The notes under the pieces were generated by a model. It saw only the letters and a list, made by a program, of their open reading frames with translations. It searched no databases and was not told the origin of the DNA. A stretch of 64,000 bases of DNA. Origin: Cymbomonas tetramitiformis (lineage: Eukaryota > Chlorophyta > Pyramimonadophyceae > Pyramimonadales > Pyramimonadaceae). This document shows, one piece after another, positions 40,860-51,113 of this stretch. The position numbers and the translations under genes were made by a program. The DNA is taken from contig LGRX02033392.1 of NCBI GenBank assembly GCA_001247695.2, positions 1 to 64,000 on the forward strand, given 5' to 3'. Position 1 is the stretch's first letter, and each line of letters starts with the position of its first letter.

Positions 40860-41692
40860 GGCTTTCCAGGTTCAGACGCAGTCTTCGAAGTACTGCTAGG
40901 TAGCTCAGCAGTGGTGTCGAAGGTCAGCTCGGGTTTCTCAGTGACCTTATAACTTTTGGGGTTCATGAGAGCTACTGTCCCTTCCGCGTCCATAGCCTGT
41001 TCCGCCGCAGTAAGAATCTCCATCCCAGCGAGCCAACTGTCTATCTCTTGAGCCCAGTGAAAGCGGGCTGCAGGAGGTGCTGCAGGGAAATAGTGGGGCT
41101 TCAGAGTCGCCAGCGGGCACGCTGGAAGATCTGAGACAGGGTCTATCGCACCTGCTTCTTTTAGGCCGTCGCGGACGTCCTTATCCTTGAAGTCAGGGCG
41201 CCTGGAGAGTGCATCTAGCACTAGTAGCAAGGCTCCTTTAACATACTCCATGCGCGGCACGCCCACCTCTACCAGGTCCATGTACCACCTCGCCTGTCTG
41301 CGGCTCAACTCTCTGCCTGGTTCCATCAACCACTCAAGGGGGCGATGATCACCCTGAAGGCGGAAGTTGGTGAAGATGAGGTAATGCCGCCAGGTGACTG
41401 TGGTGCAATGGTGAAGAGCGCCAAGCTCCCTTTCCCCGGTATGATAATTCTGCTCGGCGGCTGAGAACTGACGGCTCTCATAAGCTATCACACGTAACCC
41501 ATTGCCATCCCCATTGTCTTGCATGAGGACCCCCCCAAGAGCGATGCCACTGGTGTCCGTCTGCACTACGAACGGTGCAGAACCGTCGGCCGCCCCCTTG
41601 ATGTTGGGTAGGGCCAGCACTGGCGCTGAGGTGAGGGCCTTCTTCAACTCCTCAAAGGCCCATTGCTGCATAGGACCCCATTCCCAAGGCAC
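40860..41692 (-). pseudogene. Gypsy RNase H domain
   Basis: The stretch begins with the tether PMQQWAFEELKKALTSAPVL and contains the RNase H acidic residues in VVQTDTSGIA, TGERELGAL, GDHRPLEWL and LDALSRRP, in the usual gypsy spacing. The frame is open on into the spacer and methyltransferase-like domain, with a low-complexity Ser/Thr/Pro segment in between. The enzyme degrades the RNA strand during reverse transcription. A frame break separates it from the reverse transcriptase at about 41710. Confidence 0.9.
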
Positions 41693-41729
41693 ATCTGCCT
41701 TGGTCAGGCGGGTGAGCGGCTGGGCGATC

Positions 41730-42194
41730 TCAGAGAAACATACAGTGAATGAACCTGCGGTAGTAGCCTGCCAGCCCCAGAAACTGCCTGACGTTGGTGA
41801 CCGTTTCCAGCTCAGGCCAGTCCCTCACCGCTGCGACCTTGTCATGTTGAGGTCTGCAGCCGTCAGCAGAGATACAATGTCCGAGGAATCGAAGAGACTT
41901 CTTCAACAGCTGACACTTATACCTCTTCAGGAACACACCTTTCTCGCGACAGGTTAAGAGCAGCTGCTTGACATGCTCGTAGTGTTCAGCCGCCGTGTTG
42001 CTGAACACAACCCCATCGTCAATAAAGATCCTGACGAATGGTAAGTGTCCCAGCGCTCGCTGCATACGGCGTTGGTACTGCGAGGGGGAATTCTGCAGCC
42101 CCTGCGGCATGACCAGCCATATAGCCCGATCCATGGCCTCACGATCCACCATGAGCACCCAGGTCTCCACGCGAGGGTTAGAGAGCTGTAACAA
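41730..42194 (-). pseudogene. Gypsy reverse transcriptase, C-terminal half
   Basis: Palm and thumb motifs are present: VMPQGLQNSPSQYQRRM, the catalytic VRIFIDDGVVFS, FLGHCISADG and VRQFLGLAGYYRRF. Fingers and the first catalytic aspartate are missing. The sequence upstream jumps to a Pro-rich segment, so several hundred bases were deleted at about 42200. Confidence 0.9.
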
Positions 42195-42199
42195 AGGGT

Positions 42200-42675
42200 G
42201 AATGATGAAGGCGTCCCCCCAAACGCGCGTAAGCTGTGAGTGGTGCCCCCAGCATGTGCATGATGCGGAAGAGGATGGAGTCGCCTGTTATACCAGCTCT
42301 GCGACGCTCATCGCACGGCAGAGTGACAGTAGCTGCACCTTGCGGTACCGCTGGTCGGTGCGTCCACAGGGATCCGCCATCGTAGGTGACGAACAGAGCT
42401 CTGACCTCTGGGTAATGGGGGTAAGAGGGGTCTGGATCTGGGTCACCAGGGGGACCTGGGCCTGGGTTCTCAGGTACAGGGCCGCCAGGCTCAAGGGCAG
42501 GATCACCTGGTGGTGGGGGTGCAGGGTCCTCAGGTTCAGGGGCGGGATCCCCTGGCGGAGGAGGCATCGGCTGCGGAAGGGGTAGCGGGTCAGCGGACCT
42601 TGGATCAGTAAGGGGTTCACCCCCGTCGCCCAGCACAATGGATTCCACAGATTGTCGTCGATGGGGTACGATCAT
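42200..42675 (-). pseudogene. Proline-rich linker of gypsy gag-pol
   Basis: The minus strand encodes repeats of PPPGDPAPEPEDPAPPPPGDP. A more ordered segment follows (EVRALFVTYDGGSLW) and the open frame runs into the RT deletion point. The repeats are low complexity and the role is unknown; they may link gag or protease to pol. Confidence 0.5.
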
Positions 42676-42743
42676 GTTGTAGAGGCTGGGATGAGCATCA
42701 GCAGTTCAGCGGGGATGGTCGCAGAGGTGGTCACAGGAAGGGA

Positions 42744-43160
42744 CTACTGTGCCGCATCTCCAGGAATAATCCCACTATCTGCAACATTGACCTGATACGC
42801 TGGAAATGTCGTGGTGCTGTTCACCACCAGAGCTCCTTGTGCGCTGCTCTGTGGGTCGCCTGAGGCTGCACGCTGCTCAGACAAGAGATTGGTGATGGTG
42901 AAGTCTCGCATGACCCTCGCAGGGGTGTCAGCCTGGGTAACTGGCGCCGTCGCAGATGGGGGGTTCGCAGCGGCCAGGCCTCTTGTGACCATCGCTGAGA
43001 TATCCAGGGCCTGTACGGCTGCGACCACTTCACGCCGAATCTGCTCACTTCTGTTGCTTGAGTCAGAGTCTGATCCAGACCTGCGAGCAGCCCTGCGCCT
43101 GCGTTCAGCTCGTGCGCGTGTGCTGCGACTGCCCCTCACAGTAGTCTTCTTCGTACTTCC
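42744..43160 (-). CDS. Gypsy gag-like N-terminus
   Basis: About 135 codons are rich in Arg and Ser at the start (RGSRSTRARAERRRRAARR), followed by a short helical stretch. No ATG is visible upstream in frame before a stop at about 43165, so the first codons may come from another exon or use another start. It ends with a stop near 42744. Position and composition suggest gag. Confidence 0.45.
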   Translation of the reverse strand, partial: GSTKKTTVRGSRSTRARAERRRRAARRSGSDSDSSNRSEQIRREVVAAVQALDISAMVTRGLAAANPPSATAPVTQADTPARVMRDFTITNLLSEQRAASGDPQSSAQGALVVNSTTTFPAYQVNVADSGIIPGDAAQ

Positions 43161-43314
43161 TTACTAGCTAGCTACTGCAAGGCAGGTTGAAGTGAAGTGT
43201 TGGAGTTGGAGGAAGTGTTGGAGTGAAAGCTTATAAACTGGTCTGACAAGTTGTGTGCCATCCAGCGGGTCCGGCGCTTCAAGCGGGCCTGCGGGCCTGC
43301 CGCAGTCGCCAGCT

Positions 43315-44200
43315 GTTACAATCGTCTACGATTGTAACGTGGCGCGCAGCAGCCCGGACTCTTCGACAATCGTATACCATTGTCAACTTTTGGCGCGACT
43401 ACATCAGTCGCTTCAAGCGGGCCTGCGGGCCTGCAGTCGCTAGCTGTTACAATCGTCTACGATTGTAGCGGTAACCACGGCAGGCGCGGACTCAGCTTCG
43501 ACAATCGTATACCATTGTCAACTTTTAGCTGGCAGCGACTACATCAGTCGCTTTAAGCGGGCCTGCGGGCCTGCCGCAGTCGCTAGCTGTTACAATCGTC
43601 TACGATTGTAATAGCTGGCAGCGACTACGGCAGGCTCGGACTCAGCTTCGACAATCGTATACCATTGTCAACTTTTAGCTGGCGACTACATCAGGCTCGA
43701 AGTCAGCTGTTACAATCGTCTACGATTGTAATAGCTGGCGACTGCGGCAGGCTCGAAGTCAGCTTTGACAATTGTATACAATTGTCAAAGCTGGCAGCGA
43801 CTACGGAACGAAGGCTCGAACGCAGCTTTGACAATTGTATATAATTGTCAAAGCTTGCGACTACGGCAGGCTCGAACTTAGCAGCTTTGACAATTGTATA
43901 CAACTGTCGAAGCTTGCGACTACGGTGCCAGGCTCGAACGCAGCTTTGACAATTGTGTACAATTGTTAAAGCTTGCGACTACGGAAGCCTCGAACTCAGC
44001 TTTGACAATTGTATACAATTTTCAAAGCTTGCGACTACGGTGCCAGGCTCGAACTCAGCTTTGACAATTGTGTACAATTGTCAAAGCTTGCGACTACGGC
44101 AGGCTCGAAGTCGCCTTTGACAATTGTACACGATTGTAAAAGCTGGGGACAACGGCAGGCTCGGACTCAGCTATTACAATCGTGTACAATTGAAATAGAT
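43315..44200. repeat. Array of about 15 palindromes with ACAAT(C/T)GT cores
   Basis: Palindromes with arms such as TTGACAATTGTA or GTTACAATCGT recur from 43315 to 44195. In the left half two types alternate every 50-90 bp, and in the right half one type repeats about every 58-60 bp. The unit at 43761-43792 is a perfect 32-bp palindrome (half-site AGCTTTGACAATTGTA). Spacers share GCGACTACGGCAGGCTCGAA. The array starts just beyond the 5' end of the gypsy element. Confidence 0.9.
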
Positions 44201-44441
44201 GGCGACTTTTACATCTGCACACAACATCTTTTCTCTGGGTAACCCCAAAGGAACATGTTGGAATTCCATTGCCAATTCCAGATTTCGCTGTCAGCAGAGA
44301 TTGAATTTGGGCAGTTTTTTTTTTTTGTAAGTCTGCAAAACAGAGTCGGGTTTTGATTTCCCTTTTTCTTTTTATCTGTTCAATGTTTGTTGTTCAATGT
44401 TATTATTTTATATCATATTTTATTGTTTGTTTAATAGGAGA

Positions 44442-45143
44442 CGAATGTCAAAGCTGACTAATCTTTTCTTTATTATAATGTGCGAAATGCATTCTCCATA
44501 TATATATTCTTGAAAAGTGTAAAATTACTTTGCTTAATTTAATTTTTGTCTCGGGCTATTCGTGAAACTTGTAGGCTTTTTTTCAGCTGCCACTGAGTCT
44601 AACGTAAGTCTTTCAGCTAGTCTGAAAAAAACAATTTGAGAGCTGCTGCTGACAATCAGATACGAATGTCAAAGCTGACTAAACTTCTCTTTATTATGTG
44701 CGGAATGCAATATTCATGTGTATATTCTTGAAAAATGTAGCATTGGTTTGCTTGATTTAATTTTTGTCTTGGGCTATTCGTGAAACTTGTAGGCTTTTTT
44801 TTCAGCTGCCAGGTCCGAGTCTTTCAGCTAATCTGAAAAAAAAGAGAGCGGCTTCTGACAATCAGATACGAATGTCAAAGCTGACTGAACTTCTCTTTAT
44901 TATGTGCGGAATGCATTCTCCATGTGTATATTCTTGAAAAATGTAGCATTGGTTTGCTTAATTTAATTTTTGTTTTGGGTTATTCCTGAAACTTGTAGGC
45001 TTTTTTTCAGCTGCCAGGTCTAAGTCTTTCAGCTAGTCTGGGAAAAAAAAAAGAGAGCTGCTTCTGACAATCAGATACGAATGTCAAAGCTGACTGAACT
45101 TCTCTTTATTATGTGCGGAATGCAATATTCATGTATATATTCT
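44442..45143. repeat. 206-221-bp tandem satellite, four copies
   Basis: The phrase CGAATGTCAAAGCTGACT begins units at 44442, 44663, 44869 and 45078. The units share TTCTCTTTATTATGTGCGGAATGC and GAAACTTGTAGGCTTTTTTTCAGCTGCC. They are AT-rich and non-coding. The array lies between the palindrome array and a further palindrome at 45144. Confidence 0.88.
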
Positions 45144-45177
45144 AGCGTGCTACAATCGTACACGATTGTAGCACGCT
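45144..45177. repeat. 34-bp palindrome AGCGTGCTACAATCGT
   Basis: The two 16-base arms are perfectly complementary around a central AC. The core ACAATCGT is the same as in the array at 43315-44200, so it belongs to the same repeat family. Confidence 0.9.
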
Positions 45178-45366
45178 TTGGTATACCACCGTGACCGATG
45201 TCCACAGGGGGAGTATGACTAGGATGACTGACATGCCAATGACACCCCTGTGATGTATTAAGTATGGAAAACGATTTTTCGCGTTACATGCTTAAGTATG
45301 GGCTTAAGTATGTGCAACCCTCGGAGGCGTCATTTTTCGTTGGTGGGACGCGAAATGGGCCGGGAC

Positions 45367-45410
45367 GGGACACGAAATGGGCCGGGTCGGGACGGCCCAT
45401 TTCGTGTCCC
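45367..45410. repeat. 18-bp inverted repeat GGGACACGAAATGGGCCG
   Basis: The arms at 45367-45384 and 45393-45410 are perfectly complementary, with an 8-base loop. A partial extra copy of the left arm (GGGACGCGAAATGGGCC) precedes it. It lies just before the gag pseudogene. Confidence 0.88.
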
Positions 45411-45424
45411 ACTTAGAAATCCCC

Positions 45425-46640
45425 CGACAACGCTACTGGACCCAGATGCGGGCAATCGTCCTCTCTGAGACTGTGGACCCAGCGCCTCAACCGGCCACAA
45501 TTCTACGCCTTTGTGACCGTCACCGCAAGATCAAGCCGACGTACAGCGACTCCGCCCGCGTCGCAGACCTCTCGATCATGGATCATCCTGCCCGAGACCG
45601 CCAAGAAATAGCCGTACGTCATCCCACCGCTATTTGGTGGTGCTCCGCAAATTGTGGGCGGGTCATTCTTTCACATTTGACCATCTTTCCTTGCCTATTA
45701 TTCGCATTGCATTTCGGACGAGAGACCCCTTGCGAACTTTATCGTGGTACATCACATATTAGCAGTATCGAGTCTTTGGATTCGCGCAAACCGGCCACAA
45801 CCTTGAGCCTTGTGGCTCAAAGTGCATCGTTCTGTCGACGTGTCGAGTCGTCGTTCACCAAAAACAACTTCTCTTTCTCGCATTTTGAATTCGACATTTG
45901 TAATGAGTTCCTCGTCCAACATGCCTTTTAACGCTTTCGCTGTTGCTACCTTACGATCGAGGATCTATGTTTATTTATCACGGGATCTTACTATTGTTGA
46001 TTACGTGAGCGTCACTTTGAAGCTGAAAGCACGCTCGTTGAACTGGAGAACTTCTGATGATCGCCGAGCCGGATCTGTAAAGTTTAGTGATAAAACACAA
46101 TTCAACTGGACGTCTAAGGCCCCTTAAAAGAAACTAGCAGTAGGCTAGGTCGAGCCTGAGACAAGTTATAGATATTGATATATGCATCATCTGGCATCAT
46201 TTTGAATCCAATAAGAAATCGCGTACGCTACATCTGATCTACAATGAATCATAAATTAATACTTGAATAAGAAAATGCATACGCTATGTCAGGTCAAGGA
46301 ATGGGATGATGCACGATTAAGAAATATTTCACGCTAGGAGAAGATTTTCGTATGTGCAACAATAAGAAACCGGCATCGTTAAGCCCATAATTTTGTTCCG
46401 TCAGATTAAGCCGCTAGCGCAGCGAAAAATTGGCGGCTTCTTATATAGACCGCGACTTAGTGTACCTCAAATGGTCTGGGACGGGCTACACGTGCGCTGT
46501 CTGTTTTTGCATGTGGGGTGTGACAGATGCTCATCCCGGCACCGGTGGTGCCTGCCCTTACGTGTGCATCGCGAAGCTTCGCCAACAACAAGCAGCTAGA
46601 TCTTGCAGGCGGAGCGAGAACATATTATCAGTTCGGCAAA
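45425..46640 (+). pseudogene. Decayed copy of the gag-only element's gag
   Basis: 45425-45745 matches the gag at 2878-4484: RYWTQMRAIVLSETVDPAP, KIKPTYSDSARVADL, then in a second frame LVVLRKLWAGHSFTFDHL. About 650 bp of unrelated sequence follows, and the zinc-knuckle part resumes at about 46450 (YLKWSGTGYTCAVC, VTDAHP, GACPYVC). Several frameshifts and a stop are present. No LTRs are visible, so this is an old, fragmented insertion. Confidence 0.85.
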
Positions 46641-48146
46641 CAACTTAGGCGCAATCACAAATAATTGTCTAGGGAGAAGCTGCCTCATGAAATGCCAGTA
46701 GCAGTAGCAGAATCCACGAAAGTTCGCGAAATCCATCCAGTGAGAGACAGATCGCGCTGGTTAGTTGATTTATTCGTCTATGTACAAGTATGTTGCGGCA
46801 AGCAGCGATAGCGACATGTGCGTTGGAGCGACTGTGGCGCAACGATGGGGGTCAAGATTTATATACAAATCTTGATTTTTACATTTCGTCCGATGAAAAT
46901 AGTAAAATTGAAGATCCATATCCAACGAGATCGAGGATGCCTGGAATATATTGAGCGCGTTGTTCACTGTTCCCAGAAATCCCGCTCGATCAATTATATC
47001 GGATAAATCCTACGATTTATAACGATATAATTTGACTGCTTTGTTCATCTGGGTAGAGGGGTGAATGCAGTGAGCAGCAGCAAGTTTCATTTGCTAACAT
47101 GTCCTCTGGGAGACCCAAACGGAAGCAAAACCCAACAGCTAAGGCTATTGCTGCGCAGCAAGGTGTTTCTTTTGCTCTATAAAGCTCGGTATTTGCATCC
47201 GAAAATTCATTTCTCATGACTCGCACCAAATGTCCATTACCCGGAGGTACATTGGGATGTGCCTAAGAGCTCCATGGTACATCCCGATGTACCTAAGCAT
47301 ATCGTCGATTTGGGCGTTGATGCCAGTCCGTTTCAAGCACTACATCGACCACCCAATTACCAACTCGGTCAGGGACATGGGAGACTATCCGCTACACCCT
47401 CATACGATCCGATATCTGTATCAAATGCTGGTCTAGTGAAGCCATAGTTTTTCGATTGAGTGTATATCCTTCCACTCATCAATGCTTCAAGAGCGGTAAA
47501 AAACCATGATAACTTAGTTTATAGGATTACGTATGTCAACGATGACGTGATTATGTAAATAGAGGAACGTACCTAAAATTTTTCCAATTCCATAATTTCC
47601 GAATTTCTGAAAATCGCCAAGATGAACCGCTCGCCAACACCATCGTAATGATCAAACTACCACCAATTATGAGATCAAAGACCATAAGGGACAGGTAATC
47701 AACCATATTTATGGGCCGTATGACCTCCGGATAATAATTTGGCTCCCCACGGCATCAAGCGTGAAAGCGAAATTAGGTACATCGGGATGTACCTAAGGCC
47801 TGGTAATGAACACAAACAGACTGCGAAAAAACGGTTTCTGGTATAGTCCTCAGACCTCCAGGAGGCGTATCGTCGGCAGGTGCAACGGAGGAACCACCGC
47901 CACCCACAGCAACGGTGCCTACTGACAAGTACAACTACGGTATATATCTATCAATCTATCGTGCCCGTAGGCTGCACCAACACTGTGTGAAGAAAGAAGA
48001 TCAATTATGTGTATTTATACTCAGATACAGAATCATTGAGGGACGTACATATCATCTGTTTTGAACATTCGACCACCAACGCCGCTATCACATTTACCAT
48101 TCTCTTTTGTAGCATGCGCCCCCGTTGCATATCTGTATGGTGGGGA
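46641..48146. other. Intergenic region with three GGTACATC motifs
   Basis: There is no convincing gene on either strand. A near-palindromic phrase, GGTACATC(C/G)CGATGTACC or GGTACATTGGGATGTGCC followed by TAAG, occurs at 47245, 47276 and 47775. The region is AT-rich with many stops. It lies downstream of the large membrane-protein gene. Confidence 0.5.
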
Positions 48147-51113
48147 TTATTCCTCATTGGACAATGGATTGATCACTTCATGTATATCGAGTCCATTCCC
48201 TTTTCTTGCAGTTGCCAACCTGCCCGTATATCTCACCTCGTCATCATCATCGTCCCGAGGCCTTTCGCACAGTCCGGCAGCAGCACATAAAGGATTGACT
48301 CTTTGGGGCCCCAGCACTCGCACAGAGCGTTGGCCATCGGTGCTCATACGATGCCTGCATGCTTCTGTGAGCTCATCGTTATCGCCCTCGTGCTTTAACG
48401 ACATTGCAGTCAATAGTTGGTGACGCGTGTGGATCGCTACGGTGCCCGAATCACCACCGCCACCGTCATCCTCTTCTGTGGTATGTGCCTCCTCTACAGC
48501 TCTGGGCGTTGTGGGTCGTTCCTCATTGGACAATGGATTGATCACTTCCTGGATACCGAGTCCATTCCCTTTGCTTGCAGTTGCCAACCTGCCCGTATAT
48601 CTCACCTCGTCATCATCATCGTCCGGAGGCCTTTCGCACAGTCCGGCAGCAGCATATAAAGGATTGACTCTTTGGGGCCCCAGCACTCGCACAGAGCGTT
48701 GGCCATCGGTGCTCATACGATGCCTGCATGCTTCTGTGAGCTCATCGTTATCGCCCTCGTGCTTTAACGACATTGCAGTCAATAGTTGGTGACGCGTGTG
48801 GATCTCTACGGTGCCCGAATCACCACCGCCACCGTCATCCTCTTCTGTGGTATGTGCCTCCTCTACAGCTCTGGGCGTTGTGGGTCGTTCCTCATTGGAC
48901 AATGGATTGATCACTTCCTGGATACCGAGTCCATTCCCTTTGCTTGCAGTTGCCAACCTGCCCGTATATCTCACCTCGTCATCATCATCGTCCGGAGGCC
49001 TTTCGCACAGTCCGGCAGCAGCATATAAAGGATTGACTCTTTGGGGCCCCAGCACTCGCACAGAGCGTTGGCCATCGGTGCTCATACGATGCCTGCATGC
49101 TTCTGTGAGCTCATCGTTATCGCCCTCGTGCTTTAACGACATTGCAGTCAATAGTTGGTGACGCGCGTGGATCGCTACGGTGCCCGAATCACCACCGCCA
49201 CCGTCATCCTCTTCTGTGGCATGTGCCTCCTCTGCAGCTCTGGGCGTTGTAGGTCGTTCCTCATTGGACGATGGATTGATCACTTCCTGGATACCGAGTC
49301 CATTCCCTTTGCTTGCAGTTGCCAACCTGCCCGTATATCTCACCCTGATATCGCTCCGTGATTTTGTGGGATAACCAGAGTCATGTTTTGACACTACTTG
49401 CCCACCGATGGTGGTGTTGACCATAATGTCAGTATAAATGCCCTCTTGTCGATCATCGACATCAGCTGCAATCGAACTCTCATTGCTCCTATTATCCATT
49501 TGGAGTTTCTTCATCTGCCATAGATTAAATGCAATACACACACAAAATCCTATATATACCAATAGGCAAGGCCACACAAGCAGGTTTTCAATGAGCACTT
49601 CTCCGGTGGTGGTAGTCTCCACGCATGACAAATAAATACCCAACATCAAAGTGTAGAATAGTAATCCATGCGTCGTAATTGTAAAAATCTGCACCAGGCG
49701 TGCTGCTTCTGGATGCTGACTGAGGTTGATGCAGATGGCAGCAAAACAGATCGTCATTGCCACAAGGCTCTGCACGATACCCTCCTCGTCGAGGTACACA
49801 ATTGCACACGCGAGGCACAGCTTGCGCAGTAGATCAGCGATGTCGTACCACCAGACCTCCACATGGTAAGGGCAGAAGATGAACCCTGCTCGCATGATGG
49901 CATCCGCCTCCAACCTAGCCCATCGGCTGGTGCGCACCAGCATCCTGCTACACTTCTCCTGGTCCCCTGAATGATCGATGGCCGTCGCCGCAGTATTCCA
50001 ATAGACAAGCAGGGAGCGGCAACGCATATCATTATGTTTTGCCAGCATCCACTGGAGTATCTTGTCGATGAGCGCATCCGTGTCCTCGGTCGAATGGATT
50101 TCGCAAGGGCTTGTGCAGTGGTTGCGAGGCCAGCGCTCACCTCTCGATGCAGCGCCTGTTGCACGAGGCGGCGATGCTTGTGTGATGCCATTGGTGGAAG
50201 ATGCGGTACATGGTGAATGCAATACTGCCGCAGCTGCACTCGTGTCATCAGGTGCTGATTGATGATCCTTACTGCCAGGTAGCTCTGAGCTACTCTTCCT
50301 GCTCGACTTCCGCTCCATCTTGGATACTAAGGCGGAAAGCTCATCGAATGTAATTGTTTCAAGGGCGAGCAGCGGATCCCGATTGAGATCGTGCGCAGTA
50401 TAAGTTGGATCGAGCACTCGTCGAGCGATGTGCAGCAGGCAGGCCCGCCGCTTCCTCTTCGCCAGCAACGGCACATGGCATTTCACCATCAACAGGTAAA
50501 GACATACTGGCAAGCCGATCGGGTACAGCAGCACACCAAGTGCGGCGAACGGAAGGTTTCTGCGGTGAGGTCCTGTCCAGCACTGGACGTGGAGATCCAC
50601 CACCAAATATTGCTCATCGTGCACCTCCACACAATTGAAATAGGATAACATTGAAGTCGAGATGCAGATATACGAATGGTAGAGTATGAACAAGGTGGTT
50701 CTGATGACGAACAACTTGTACTCTGTCCGATCGACTGGCCGCCGCCGCTTGTATTGCATCCAATAAGTGACGGCCGCAACAATCCAAATAAAAGCAATGC
50801 CCAAAACGGGCAGTAAGAGGTACACCGCATGCTTTTCCAGGAAGCTTACTCCAGTGACACTACAGCCTGTGTTAGGGAGACCTGGAACGCTAGGCATTGA
50901 GAAGTTCAAAACTTGCAGGGAATCGAGAAGGGAGCTGAATCCGTCCGGCCACGGGACGTTGTAAACCGTGCCAAACGATGCCATGATTTGGCTGAAACTT
51001 ACGAGCACCGCAGCGAGCTGCCTCAAGCTGCGCACATCAATCCCGAGCGGCTCGTAGATGCCCTCACGAAGCTCCTCAGCACCAACAGTGCCGTCATCCA
51101 ACCTTTCTCCTTT
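48147..51113 (-). CDS. Large membrane protein, C-terminal part (multi-pass domain plus repeats)
   Basis: The open frame has about 988 codons. Hydrophobic segments near residues 100-122, 137-160, 187-209, 430-470, 480-505 and 513-540 suggest six or seven membrane passes. Segments such as FNCVEVHDEQYLVVDLHVQC and LLYPIGLPVCLYLL are typical of C-terminal membrane domains that follow ephrin-receptor-like cysteine repeats in protist surface proteins. From about residue 590 to the end come three full and one partial copy of a 123-residue acidic repeat. The frame is joined to the ORF upstream (51113-53158) by a one-base difference in a duplicated unit, so they are parts of one gene. No enzyme domain is visible; a surface sensor or adhesion role is a guess. 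Confidence 0.75.
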   Translation of the reverse strand, partial: KGERLDDGTVGAEELREGIYEPLGIDVRSLRQLAAVLVSFSQIMASFGTVYNVPWPDGFSSLLDSLQVLNFSMPSVPGLPNTGCSVTGVSFLEKHAVYLLLPVLGIAFIWIVAAVTYWMQYKRRRPVDRTEYKLFVIRTTLFILYHSYICISTSMLSYFNCVEVHDEQYLVVDLHVQCWTGPHRRNLPFAALGVLLYPIGLPVCLYLLMVKCHVPLLAKRKRRACLLHIARRVLDPTYTAHDLNRDPLLALETITFDELSALVSKMERKSSRKSSSELPGSKDHQSAPDDTSAAAAVLHSPCTASSTNGITQASPPRATGAASRGERWPRNHCTSPCEIHSTEDTDALIDKILQWMLAKHNDMRCRSLLVYWNTAATAIDHSGDQEKCSRMLVRTSRWARLEADAIMRAGFIFCPYHVEVWWYDIADLLRKLCLACAIVYLDEEGIVQSLVAMTICFAAICINLSQHPEAARLVQIFTITTHGLLFYTLMLGIYLSCVETTTTGEVLIENLLVWPCLLVYIGFCVCIAFNLWQMKKLQMDNRSNESSIAADVDDRQEGIYTDIMVNTTIGGQVVSKHDSGYPTKSRSDIRVRYTGRLATASKGNGLGIQEVINPSSNEERPTTPRAAEEAHATEEDDGGGGDSGTVAIHARHQLLTAMSLKHEGDNDELTEACRHRMSTDGQRSVRVLGPQRVNPLYAAAGLCERPPDDDDDEVRYTGRLATASKGNGLGIQEVINPLSNEERPTTPRAVEEAHTTEEDDGGGGDSGTVEIHTRHQLLTAMSLKHEGDNDELTEACRHRMSTDGQRSVRVLGPQRVNPLYAAAGLCERPPDDDDDEVRYTGRLATASKGNGLGIQEVINPLSNEERPTTPRAVEEAHTTEEDDGGGGDSGTVAIHTRHQLLTAMSLKHEGDNDELTEACRHRMSTDGQRSVRVLGPQRVNPLCAAAGLCERPRDDDDDEVRYTGRLATARKGNGLDIHEVINPLSNEE
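48150..49345 (-). repeat. 369-bp coding tandem repeat, three copies plus a partial
   Basis: The units are exactly 369 bp (123 codons) and nearly identical, each reading VRYTGRLATASKGNGLG...DDDDDE. Most differences are single bases. The period is a multiple of three, so copy number can change without frameshift. The antisense strand also looks open here, but only because of the repeat. Confidence 0.92.

Larger units (their letters stand above)
39371..43250 (-). mobile_element. Ty3/gypsy-type LTR retrotransposon remnant
   Basis: Reading leftward on the minus strand come a gag N-terminus, a Pro-rich segment, half a reverse transcriptase, RNase H, an adenine-methyltransferase-like domain and integrase. 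RT-RNase H-integrase order defines Ty3/gypsy. The front half of the reverse transcriptase is deleted and the integrase is cut at 39371. Several frame breaks lie in the methyltransferase region. LTRs were not identified; GTTTATAAGC near 43230 may be the 5' LTR TATA box. Confidence 0.85.

Noticed and set aside
43250..44250. CRISPR-like array (regular palindromic repeats with spacers)
   Set aside because: The spacers are themselves repeats of one sequence, the repeat units vary, there are no cas genes, and the genome is eukaryotic.
48417..49374. Repeated plus-strand open frames of 80-121 codons
   Set aside because: They are antisense to the 369-bp coding repeats and repeat with the same period; the minus frame is continuous over the whole gene.
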